Shown: positions 55,507 through 63,331 of the stretch, one piece after another
How positions within the stretch are numbered: position 1 is the first letter of the stretch
How the letters are laid out: each line of letters starts with the position of its first letter
From: Flavisolibacter tropicus
Lineage (GTDB): Bacteria; Bacteroidota; Bacteroidia; Chitinophagales; Chitinophagaceae
Reading direction: 5' to 3'
Assembly: GCF_001644645.1 (NCBI RefSeq)
Contig: NZ_CP011390.1
Location: 2,538,001-2,602,000 of the forward strand
Length of the DNA stretch: 64,000 nucleotides
Position numbers and translations under genes: made by a program
The notes under the pieces: generated by a model
The model's input: the letters and a program-made list of their open reading frames with translations, nothing else
What the model was told of the DNA's origin: nothing
Databases searched by the model: none

Positions 55507-56287
55507 CTAAAAATTTAGCACTCGTTATTTGCGTTCAAAAGTATTGGAAGAATAATACCTGAAAATATGACACTAGTCATAGTTGCAGTTCTTATCAAAG
55601 CGTATCACTGAGTATAATGATATCCATTCTTCCAACTTTTCTTTATAAGATCCTGCCTTTTCAATTTGGAACCACCATCACAAGAAAAAGAGCTATTAAA
55701 AGCAGCTAAATACTTTCTACCTTATTGAAAAGCGAAGAAAGGCAACAAAGAGAATAGTGCATTACTTTCAGATGTAGCACTTGCCCACCTTTATTTAGCG
55801 AGGCCTTCGGGGCAACAGGCAGAGGAGATGTTCAAAATAGCGGTGTCCCTTTTTCTTTAGATCATACTCCTTAGCATAACTCTAAGCGCTGCATTCAGCT
55901 TTAACTGAGGTACTACCTTCTGATTTATTGCTAGGCTGTGTTTTTGTAGCAATAAAATTATTTCTGGTCGCTACTTTTTGTGTGTTTGTCTCATCTACAA
56001 GGCACACTACTTAACAATATCTCGGCTTTACTTACAAAGGGGATTTTTTTACTAATTATTTCATGAAAAGGATTATGCTGCTTATCGCTATTTCAGACTT
56101 ATCATGTTCGACCAACGTCTAACTACTATCAGGTGCAGACTCTTTTATTAACGTTCAGCCAATTAGTGATAATCACTGAACGCATTATAATAAATACGCA
56201 GTTCCGCAACAATGGTTATAAAAAGAATAGTGATGCGCATTTTTCAACACTATACTGAGAATAGCTTAACATTATGTAGAATTCCTT
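55507..56287. other. Gap of 780 bases with gene remnants
   Basis: Holds the plus-strand remnant at 55669-55860. At 56063 a lipoprotein-like start (MKRIMLLIAISDLSCSTNV) is stopped at 56120 and the same frame continues as LLSGADSFINVQPISDNH to 56179, a possible decayed small lipoprotein. A short inverted repeat (GTGAT-A-ATCAC within CGTTCA...TGAACG) lies near 56152-56182. Nothing else is recognisable. Confidence 0.35.
55669..55860 (+). pseudogene. Remnant of an unidentified helical protein tail
   Basis: 63 codons in one frame interrupted by a single TGA (55726): EPPSQEKELLKAAKYFLPY, stop, then NSALLSDVALAHLYLARPS, GQQAEEMFKIAV and a terminal TAG. The helical, Ala/Leu-rich composition resembles a TPR tail. 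A related stretch is at 62780-62887. No start codon. Confidence 0.35.
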
Positions 56288-56314
56288 ATGTCTAGCAAAT
56301 TTTACAGTTCTGTT

Positions 56315-58735
56315 ATGCCCAAGCGTTTAATCATCTTACTACTCCTGATTTTAAGTTTTCAATCTGTCTTCAGTCAACAGCTGGACTCTCTATTAGCCAT
56401 TCAACAAAAAGCAGACCCCCAGGAAAAAATATATATTCATTTTGACAAGGGATATTACAATCCCGGTGAAACCATTTGGTTTAAAGCTTATCTTTTTTCG
56501 GGTATTTATCCAACGGAGGTAAGTAAAACCTTTTATACTGAATTGCTAGATGAAACGGGTAAGATTCTATATCAGAAAACAGCACCTATATCTTTTGCTA
56601 GTGCAGTTGGCAGCTTTGATATTGATTCCAACTTTTCGAAGCCTGTTATTTATTTTAGGTCCTATACCCTTTCGATGTTGAATAGCGATACCAACTTTAT
56701 CTATACAAAAGCGATTCGCATTCTTTCAACAAAAGAATCAGTAACAAAGCTAAAATCTTCAGTCACTAAAACCAGGCTTAGCTTTTTACCCGAAGGTGGT
56801 GACATGGTTGCAGGATTACCCTCTACCGTTGCTTTTATTTCAACCAACGATGAAGAACTCCCTATAAAGATAATCGGTCAGGTATTGGATAATCAGAGGA
56901 AGAAGGTTGCTGAATTAAAAACACTCCATGATGGAATGGGAAAGTTTGTTCTTACCCCGGAAGCAGGTAAAACATATACTGCTACCTGGCAAGATGAATT
57001 GGGGAAAAGCTATTCTACTGCATTACCCATTGCCAGCTCCCAAGGAGTAATTCTAAAAATAAATGATGAAGAAGCAAACAAACGCTTTACCCTTTATCGT
57101 ACAGACCAGGCACCAGAGGAAATGAAGCAGTTACATGTTATCGCTTATATGAACCAAGAGATAGCATTCAGGGCGGATGTAAATTTGGCAAACAAACTTA
57201 CTGCCACCGGAATATTTCCAACGAATACCTTACCCTCAGGCATTTTACGAGTTACCGTTTTTGACAACAATTTCAAAGCAGTTCTTGAGCGTATAACATT
57301 TGTAGACAATGATGATTATGAGTTTGACGGTGATGTTTACATGGTGCAGAAAGATTTAAAGAAACGTGGCCTAAACAAGGTAGAAATCCTAATTTCTGAT
57401 ACCATACCCTCTAATATCTCGCTGTCAATAACAGATGCGGATCTACAAGAGTTTAACCCTTTGGAGGATAACATTGTAAGTCACCTGCTCTTAACCGGTG
57501 AGTTACGGGGTAAAATTGTAAATCCTTATTACTACTTCTTCATCAACAATGACAGTACTTCCTTTTACCTGGATCTGGTAATGTTAACGCACGGCTGGCG
57601 CCGTTACAATTGGGACAATGTATTTGCAGGAAAAACAGTTCCACTACAATGGAAAGAAAATAATTACCTGGCTCTTAATGGACAAATTTCTGGTTTACCA
57701 CCCAATAGTATTGGACCAGACCTGCAACTAAGTGGCATTTTGAGAACATCAGATTCAGCAAATAACTTTATTGTGCTGCCAGTAGATCGTAAAGGAAAAG
57801 TATTTTCGGATGGTCTTATTTTTTACGACAAAGCCAAGCTTTTCTTCAACTTTAATACACAGAAGTTGATTTTTGATAAAAGTATGCTGGTTTTAGATAA
57901 TGGTTTACGTAAGAATAATACAAAGGCCTGGTTAGATTCAAACCTCAAAAAGAGTTTACCCCAATTAAATGCGGCTGTTGTAACAAGCAATAACCAGGTA
58001 AACAAAAAAGCGTTACAAATGCGACAGCAGGTTAAATCCATAACGCTGGAAAACGTAACGGTGCAAGCAAAGACCAAAACATCCAAAGAAAAAATGGACG
58101 AAAAATATACAAGTGGCTTATTTTCTGGTGATGCCTATAGTTTCGATTTATTAAATGATCCCTTTGCTTCAAGTGCATCTGATATTTTTCAATACTTACA
58201 AGGCAAAGTAGCAGGTCTACAAATTTCAACTGGAGGGAACGGACCCTCACTAAGCTGGCGGGGTGGCACACCCGCTCTTTACCTGAATGAAATGCAGGCA
58301 GATGCAAGTTTGCTTTCAGCAACACCCGTAAGCGATATTGCCTACATTAAGATATTCAGGCCCGGTGAAAGTATTGTATCGGGAGGTGGTGGCGGAGTAA
58401 TAGCCATTTATACACGGAAGGGCGGCGATGTTAAACCTGACCCCAATACCAAAGGCCTAAATTATGTACAGGTAATGGGCTATTCCGCAGTAAAAGAATT
58501 TTATTCGCCGAATTATGCAACTGTTGCAGAAAAAGATGTAGAGGACGTACGCACAACTCTTTATTGGAATCCCTCCATTTATTTAGACAAAACCAAACGG
58601 CGTATCCGGTTCCAATTTTATAACAATGACATAACCAAACGCTTTCGCCTGGTTATGGAAGGGATTAATGCAGCTGGCAAGCTGATACATGTAACAAAGG
58701 AGGTGATTAGTGCCTCTAATGAACCCTTAAAATAA
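56315..58735 (+). CDS. MG2-domain protein with C-terminal TonB-plug domain
   Basis: About 806 residues, exported (MPKRLIILLLLILSFQSVFSQ). The N-terminal part starts with the macroglobulin-like pattern EKIYIHFDKGYYNPGETIWFKAYLF, followed by further MG/beta-sandwich domains. The C-terminal 200 residues are a TonB-dependent-receptor plug: ASDIFQYLQGKVAGLQIS, GTPALYLNEMQAD, DIAYIKIFRPGESIVSGGGGGVIAIYTRKG. There is no beta-barrel after the plug, so this is not a complete receptor. Such proteins are frequent in Bacteroidota and unstudied. Upstream ATG at 56288 is less likely. Ends before a terminator. Confidence 0.8.
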   Translation: MPKRLIILLLLILSFQSVFSQQLDSLLAIQQKADPQEKIYIHFDKGYYNPGETIWFKAYLFSGIYPTEVSKTFYTELLDETGKILYQKTAPISFASAVGSFDIDSNFSKPVIYFRSYTLSMLNSDTNFIYTKAIRILSTKESVTKLKSSVTKTRLSFLPEGGDMVAGLPSTVAFISTNDEELPIKIIGQVLDNQRKKVAELKTLHDGMGKFVLTPEAGKTYTATWQDELGKSYSTALPIASSQGVILKINDEEANKRFTLYRTDQAPEEMKQLHVIAYMNQEIAFRADVNLANKLTATGIFPTNTLPSGILRVTVFDNNFKAVLERITFVDNDDYEFDGDVYMVQKDLKKRGLNKVEILISDTIPSNISLSITDADLQEFNPLEDNIVSHLLLTGELRGKIVNPYYYFFINNDSTSFYLDLVMLTHGWRRYNWDNVFAGKTVPLQWKENNYLALNGQISGLPPNSIGPDLQLSGILRTSDSANNFIVLPVDRKGKVFSDGLIFYDKAKLFFNFNTQKLIFDKSMLVLDNGLRKNNTKAWLDSNLKKSLPQLNAAVVTSNNQVNKKALQMRQQVKSITLENVTVQAKTKTSKEKMDEKYTSGLFSGDAYSFDLLNDPFASSASDIFQYLQGKVAGLQISTGGNGPSLSWRGGTPALYLNEMQADASLLSATPVSDIAYIKIFRPGESIVSGGGGGVIAIYTRKGGDVKPDPNTKGLNYVQVMGYSAVKEFYSPNYATVAEKDVEDVRTTLYWNPSIYLDKTKRRIRFQFYNNDITKRFRLVMEGINAAGKLIHVTKEVISASNEPLK

Positions 58736-58752
58736 TCATACAACCTTTGTGT

Positions 58753-58786
58753 GGGTGCTGGCAAGAAAACAACCACCACCCTTTTC
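58753..58786 (+). terminator. Terminator after the MG2/plug gene
   Basis: GGGTGCTGG and CCACCACCC pair with one internal C.C mismatch around an 11-base loop, followed by TTTTC; 17 bases after the stop. Confidence 0.55.
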
Positions 58787-58954
58787 AAAGTACCTATGCA
58801 AGGAATAAGTAGTGTCGCAAGAAGTTGCCCGATTTGAGACGATAATTTTTTAAGTGATCCTATGTCTATTCATTCACCCATAATACACGAATAATATTAG
58901 ATGCAACTTCACTCGCACTTTAGTATTCTACTTCAATGAATACTTGCACCTACT

Positions 58955-59203
58955 TCAGTTTAACAGATCATCAATATTGATTGCCTCCAAATAAGGTGTT
59001 AGTGTTTGCATATTTACCGACACCCGAACTTCCTCTACTGCTTTGCTTGCCTTATTGCAATACATTTCAATATAATAATCATCCAATTGAAATAGAAACA
59101 CCATGTGTGTTGAATGGTTTCGCTTGGCTATCAATACGCCTTCATGAAGAAGGATTAACTGCATTTCCTGTGCATTTAATAAGAAAAAATCAGAAAGCTT
59201 CAT
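58955..59203 (-). CDS. Small hypothetical protein
   Basis: 82 residues from the ATG at 59203 (MKLSDFFLLNAQEMQLILLHEGVLIAKR). Soluble, alternating strands with an aromatic segment (HMVFLFQLDDYYIEMYCN) and an acidic helix at the end (YLEAINIDDLLN). No family recognised. One of several small genes between the plug protein and the sigma factor. Confidence 0.6.
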   Translation of the reverse strand: MKLSDFFLLNAQEMQLILLHEGVLIAKRNHSTHMVFLFQLDDYYIEMYCNKASKAVEEVRVSVNMQTLTPYLEAINIDDLLN

Positions 59204-59437
59204 AGTTTGCAATTTTTAATACGGTTAACTAAAAGGCTTACCACTAACAAATGCTGAAACGATAACTGATGCTAAGAAAACTAACGGGCTTAAAGATGGG
59301 CTTAACTAGATAAAACGGAAAACGTGGACAAGAAAACAAACAGCCCTAAAAATATAAACTGAGGCGATTATTTTACAAAAGTATTTCTATTGCTTGACTG
59401 CTTTAGCGTCTTTAACAAATTCATACAAGCAGACGCA

Positions 59438-59779
59438 TTAATTTGATGTATTACCAGCAGCATTATTCATGTGCTGTTGATTCAGATGAAAAATTAAGGC
59501 CGATATCCCTTCTATCGCCATTTCACTGGCATTTCGAAAGCCTGTTATGCGTTGTTTTTCGTCATGGCCATACCTGGCATCTTTTAGTTCATTTTCCAAA
59601 GCATCTATTCTTTCACGATAAAACATAGTGTTATTTTCCGGATCAGCTGTTTGAGCAACCTGGTTAAGTATTTCCTGATAACGGGTAACCAATTGCTCAA
59701 GTGAATGCAGGTTATCGTCGGAATAATTCTCAGGTAGTTTTTCCAGTAACGTTTTTAAAACACGATAATGTTCTTCCAT
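59438..59779 (-). CDS. Small hypothetical coiled-coil protein
   Basis: 113 residues, highly charged and helical: LKTLLEKLPENYSDDNLHSL and FYRERIDALENELKDARYGH have heptad spacing; the C-terminus is Asn-rich. No signal or membrane span. No family recognised. Transcribed toward the other small gene on the minus strand. Confidence 0.6.
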   Translation of the reverse strand: MEEHYRVLKTLLEKLPENYSDDNLHSLEQLVTRYQEILNQVAQTADPENNTMFYRERIDALENELKDARYGHDEKQRITGFRNASEMAIEGISALIFHLNQQHMNNAAGNTSN

Positions 59780-60179
59780 AGCTCTATAGATTACTTAAAT
59801 CATGCCTTATTTGTTAAAACAATTAAATTAATTGACAGTTCCTACCAATAGTCCGTATTTAATTGTAACTGGGTATGGTATTACCAGTCTATAGGTATGA
59901 CTACAAATTGGATAAAAAACAGGATAGGATATAATGAAGAATATTTCAATTGGAAGGCTGTCGTTTTGGTATTATTCTTATTTATTCTCTTTATTGGAGC
60001 GCAGGTCTACTTTATATTGGAATACTTTCTTTCTACGTAATTGTAGGAAAGCAATTTTGAATCAGTATGTTTCCGCCTGCAAAGGTATAAAGGCAGGTTC
60101 TCTACCCACTAAAGCATAATACAGATTCTGAAGGTCATGCATAGTGTTTTCTTCTCTCAGGATTAAGCAATGTGCTTGA
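59780..60179. other. Gap containing only a small membrane-protein frame
   Basis: 400 bases; the 47-codon frame at 59897-60040 is listed separately. A 61-codon open frame at 59934-60119 overlaps it in another phase and is poorer. Nothing else is visible. Confidence 0.4.
59897..60040 (+). CDS. Small single-span membrane protein
   Basis: 47 codons, below usual gene-finder cutoffs. The peptide has a polar N-terminus (MTTNWIKNRIGYNEEYFNWK), one strong membrane span (AVVLVLFLFILFIGAQVYF) and a short tail (ILEYFLST). Codon phase matches the hydrophobicity pattern, and a clean stop follows. No family recognised. Divergent from the sigma-factor region, so possibly expressed with the small genes around it. 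Confidence 0.45.
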   Translation: MTTNWIKNRIGYNEEYFNWKAVVLVLFLFILFIGAQVYFILEYFLST

Positions 60180-61049
60180 CTATGAACAGAGGTAGCTTCT
60201 TAAAAGATCATGTTTTTGCGAGGTCCGCAACTTTACAATTGCCGATTCTTTTATTTGACGGACCCGCTCACCACTTAAACAAAATTTCTCACCGATCTCA
60301 TCTAAACTCATAGCTTCTAATAGCCCAATTCCATAATAATCACAAATCACTTCACGTTGCCTGACGGTTAATACCTGCAGTACGCGCATTACCTCTATTC
60401 GTAGCGATTCTACTTGAAATAATTCCTTCTCAATATTCTCTGTATCCTCATTGGCTATTGTATCTGCTAAACAAGTTTCTTCGGCTTCTGAAAGCGGCGC
60501 ATCCAGACTTATATGCCGACTTGAACCATTTAGTGCAACAGATACTTCAGCAATATCAATTTGCATTTCTTCAGCTATTTCGGCTGAAGATGGTTCCCTT
60601 TCCAGCGTTTGATAAAGGGAAAGCGAAACTTTTTGAATGCGGTTCTGTTGCAGTGCCCTATTTGAAGGCAGCCTGATCATTCTGGCATGTTCAATTATAG
60701 ACTGCAGAATGCTCTGTCTCACCCACCAAACTGCGTAAGAGATAAACTTAAACCCTCGCGTTACATCGAATTGCCGGGCAGCCCTGATCAATCCCACATT
60801 GCCTTCATGTACCAAATCAGGAAGTGAAAAACCCATATGTTGGTATTGTTTTGCTACCGATACCACAAACCGCAAATTGGCTTTGATCAAAGCATCGACG
60901 GCCTGTTGATCTCCTTGTTGTATTAAAGAAGCTAAGCGCACTTCTTCATCAAGCGAAATCAATTCCAGCTTGCCTATTTCTTGCAAGTATCTTTCGAAAC
61001 TCCGTGCTTCACGATTGGTAATCGATTGGCTAATCTTTAACTGTCGCAT
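60180..61049 (-). CDS. RpoD-like sigma-70 factor, divergent paralogue
   Basis: 289 residues with the full Bacteroidota primary-sigma layout: conserved start MRQLKISQSITNREARSFE, region 1.2/2.1 (YLQEIGKLELISLDEEVRLA, ANLRFVVSVAKQYQHMGFSL), region 2.3-2.4 (GFKFISYAVWWVRQSILQSI), region 3 and region 4 with the helix-turn-helix MSLDEIGEKFCLSGERVRQIKESAI. Several usually invariant core positions differ (LVHEGNVGLIRAARQFD, ENEDTENIEKELF region, QREVICDYYGIG), so I read it as a second, non-housekeeping copy of group 2 type. It could direct stress transcription. Next to it lie RRM genes. Confidence 0.85.
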   Translation of the reverse strand: MRQLKISQSITNREARSFERYLQEIGKLELISLDEEVRLASLIQQGDQQAVDALIKANLRFVVSVAKQYQHMGFSLPDLVHEGNVGLIRAARQFDVTRGFKFISYAVWWVRQSILQSIIEHARMIRLPSNRALQQNRIQKVSLSLYQTLEREPSSAEIAEEMQIDIAEVSVALNGSSRHISLDAPLSEAEETCLADTIANEDTENIEKELFQVESLRIEVMRVLQVLTVRQREVICDYYGIGLLEAMSLDEIGEKFCLSGERVRQIKESAIVKLRTSQKHDLLRSYLCS

Positions 61050-61092
61050 AGTGAATAAATATCTTAAGCAGTTTAATTAGTTAACGCTTGAA

Positions 61093-61129
61093 GAAAAAAA
61101 TATAAGAGCCCTATTAAATAGAGCTCTTA
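61093..61129 (-). terminator. Rho-independent terminator of the RRM gene
   Basis: TAAGAGC/GCTCTTA plus an inner CTATT/AATAG stem, with a TTTTTTT tract on the minus strand, 22 bases after the RRM stop. Confidence 0.75.
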
Positions 61130-61150
61130 GAAATCCCACAAGCATATACA

Positions 61151-61459
61151 TTACCAGCGGCTCTTGTTATATGAGCTACTGTCGTCTCTGAAATTATTAC
61201 TTCGCTCAGGTCTTTCTTCTCTAGGCCTGGCCTCTACTACGCTTATTGCACTTCCGTCTACGATGCCATTATTTAATTCCGTAATAGCATTTCCGGCTTC
61301 TTGTTTATCCGGCATTTCTACAAATCCGAATCCCCTTGATTTACCTGTAAACCGGTCCAAGATTACTTTGGCAGATTCTACCTGGCCATAACTACTAAAA
61401 GCACTTTTTAAAGCCTCATCAGTTGTATTGAGACTCAAATTGGAAACATAAAGGTTCAT
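61151..61459 (-). CDS. RRM RNA-binding protein
   Basis: 102 residues: one RNA-recognition motif with RNP2 LYVSNL (residues 3-8) and RNP1 RGFGFVEM (42-49), both aromatic RNA-stacking residues present, then an Arg/Glu/Asn/Ser-rich tail ending YNKSRW. Typical small bacterial RRM protein of the glycine-rich class, often cold-induced. Divergent from a second RRM gene, with the 316-base gap 61460-61775 between them, in which I recognise no specific site. Confidence 0.92.
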   Translation of the reverse strand: MNLYVSNLSLNTTDEALKSAFSSYGQVESAKVILDRFTGKSRGFGFVEMPDKQEAGNAITELNNGIVDGSAISVVEARPREERPERSNNFRDDSSSYNKSRW

Positions 61460-61775
61460 ACTAAAATTTTAATGATAAGAAAAATTGAGTAAGGCAAGAG
61501 GCTAGACTGATAAAAATGCAGGTTGCTAGTGCTGTATGATTAGGAGAATACTACTGCAAGGCTCAATAGATTCCCTCAAGATACCACTATTAAATAACAA
61601 AACGGAAAATGCTTTCTATTTAATTAATAATCTTGTAAGCCAGTCAGCTTATTGCAAAATCTTAACGTAATGGCTTAATGATTGAGCATACCTTAGAAAG
61701 AAGAACTATTTCATCAGTACCATTCAAGTACACTTCTTTTCTGCAATTTGAAATTAATATCATTAACATTCTGAC

Positions 61776-62039
61776 ATGAACATCTATGTATATAATATTC
61801 CGATCCATTTAAGCAATAAAGAATTGGAAAGCCTGTTTTCATCATACGGAGAAGTATTGTCTGTAGAAATTGAAAAAAATAAAGAAACCAGTCTGTCGCT
61901 TTGTATAGCATATGTGCATATGCCCATAGAAACACAAGCCCAGCGAGCTATCGTTGCATTAAATGGAATGGAACTTTATGGCAGAAAGATCATTGTACAG
62001 CAAGAAGGTGGCTCAAATTACCTTCAAACATTTACGTAG
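61776..62039 (+). CDS. Divergent RRM protein with altered RNP1
   Basis: 87 residues, a single RRM without the charged tail. RNP2 IYVYNI is conserved, but the RNP1 position reads LCIAYVHM instead of RGFGFVEM: the first stacking aromatic is replaced by Ile and the Arg-Gly start is lost, while the second aromatic is a Tyr. RNA binding may be weakened, or the domain may bind a protein. It is divergently placed against the canonical RRM gene. Confidence 0.8.
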   Translation: MNIYVYNIPIHLSNKELESLFSSYGEVLSVEIEKNKETSLSLCIAYVHMPIETQAQRAIVALNGMELYGRKIIVQQEGGSNYLQTFT

Positions 62040-62160
62040 GCAGTTTTCAGGCCATGATCCAAATCCTTAACTTATCAAGTACAGCAGCTATTAACCGATT
62101 GTTTATCCCTACCTATTATAACTATTCAGATCGTCATTGCCGGCTTCATTTGTTCATTAA

Positions 62161-62472
62161 TCAACTTCTTTTGGGGGGATTTTGTTGTTGTGGAGGAATA
62201 TTACCTCCTATTTGTTGTTTTACTGTATAACAAAGTTCATCCATTAACTCTTGGTTATTGGTGTTGCCAAAACAATGTCTGCCTTCTTCTATAAATTGTA
62301 AATGGCTTGGTGGCTCATTTATGGGCGCACCACCATATCTGGTCAAGTGAGCTTTATAGAGTTGCCCGCTACCCTTATCTACTATATAGTAGGCTAATGC
62401 ACCCTTATACATCACTACTGCGCTAATTTCCATACTTGCATTTACTGAATAAGATACAATGATGGTGCCCAT
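62161..62472 (-). CDS. Small hypothetical protein
   Basis: 103 residues from the ATG at 62472 (MGTIIVSYSVNASMEISAVV). One compact domain (VVMYKGALAYYIVDKGSGQLYKAHL, HLQFIEEGRHCFGNTNNQEL) and a Gln/Pro-rich tail. No signal or membrane span; family not recognised. Confidence 0.6.
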   Translation of the reverse strand: MGTIIVSYSVNASMEISAVVMYKGALAYYIVDKGSGQLYKAHLTRYGGAPINEPPSHLQFIEEGRHCFGNTNNQELMDELCYTVKQQIGGNIPPQQQNPPKRS

Positions 62473-62604
62473 TAATAATTGACTCCGGTAATGCTGAAAT
62501 TGCAATAATTAATAGGTCCATAACAAATTATGGGTAATTCTAGTATCTATATTGACCTTACTGGGCAATCCTTTACCGGTAAAGGACTACTTCAAGCATT
62601 TTTC

Positions 62605-62629
62605 GTTGTCCGTTGAGCGAACGGTTTAG
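62605..62629. repeat. Dispersed palindromic repeat, copy I (short form)
   Basis: GTTGT, CCGTT-GAGCG-AACGG, TTTAG: the inverted orientation of the family (as copy A), shortened by two bases per arm. Upstream of the small gene at 62161-62472. Confidence 0.35.
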
Positions 62630-62779
62630 GTCTCTTCACGCCACATTACAATTTTAAAGTGATGCTTTCTTTATTTAACCGCAAAAACAGTTTAAACAGA
62701 TTGGCCGTAATTGAAAGGAAAATATATAGGCAGGCAACTAAGCATTTAATGAAATAAAATTTTTCAGGTGAGATGCTTA

Positions 62780-62887
62780 GCTATCTCAGATTTATTTATC
62801 GATGCAAAATTTACTAACGCTTATCCAGCAAGGCCTTCAGTGCAACAGGTTCAAGAGAGGTATCAAAACAGAAATTGCATTATCTAA
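62780..62887 (+). pseudogene. Second copy of the unidentified tail remnant
   Basis: The plus-strand frame reads AISDLFIDAKFTNAYPARPS, then VQQVQERYQNRNCII and a stop. It aligns with the tail at 55669-55860 (LSDVALAHLYLARPS GQQAEEMFK) around the shared ARPS-x-QQ core, and the DNA agrees there as well. No start codon. Confidence 0.3.
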
Positions 62888-63331
62888 GAACCTATGATAC
62901 AAAAAACATCCAATCAGAGTTATTTACTATTCAATACCCACGAGGGATTCGACTCCCGCTCTGCACACTAACATTACACAGGAACACTATAACTCCGGAG
63001 TAACAATCTAATGACTTTACAATTTATCAGAAGACCCGAAAAACAAACGTAAGACAACAATTAATCATAACAGATTCAATACAATAATTCTCAAATAATA
63101 TGCAATATGAACGTCTATTGTATTTATCAATAGTTCAATAGGCCAGCTGCATATTATATACTGTATTGGCGAGCACCCTCCATTAAATTTACTGTTACGA
63201 ATAATAAATAGTGGATATCCATTTTACAAGCGTACCTTACACTATTAGACAGAAGAACCTAAGTATCAATTTAACTCCTCTCGTTCCATTCTTACATCTT
63301 CTTCCAGCTTTATTCACTTTTAAATGATTGT

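Larger units (their letters stand above)
62473..63331. other. Gap of about 860 bases with palindromes and a gene remnant
   Basis: Contains the exact 18-base palindrome 62569-62586 (TCCTTTACCGGTAAAGGA), repeat copy I (62605-62629) and the remnant at 62780-62887. A T-arm-like GGGATTCGACTCCC lies near 62952-62965 but has no surrounding tRNA. The remainder, including the stretch before the last gene, shows nothing I recognise. Confidence 0.4.

Noticed and set aside
59934..60119. 61-codon plus-strand frame
   Set aside because: It overlaps the better 47-codon membrane-protein frame in a different phase and has shadow-like composition.
62952..62965. T-arm-like GGGATTCGACTCCC
   Set aside because: The loop is one base short and no acceptor, D or anticodon arms can be found around it; tRNA or tmRNA fragment not supported.
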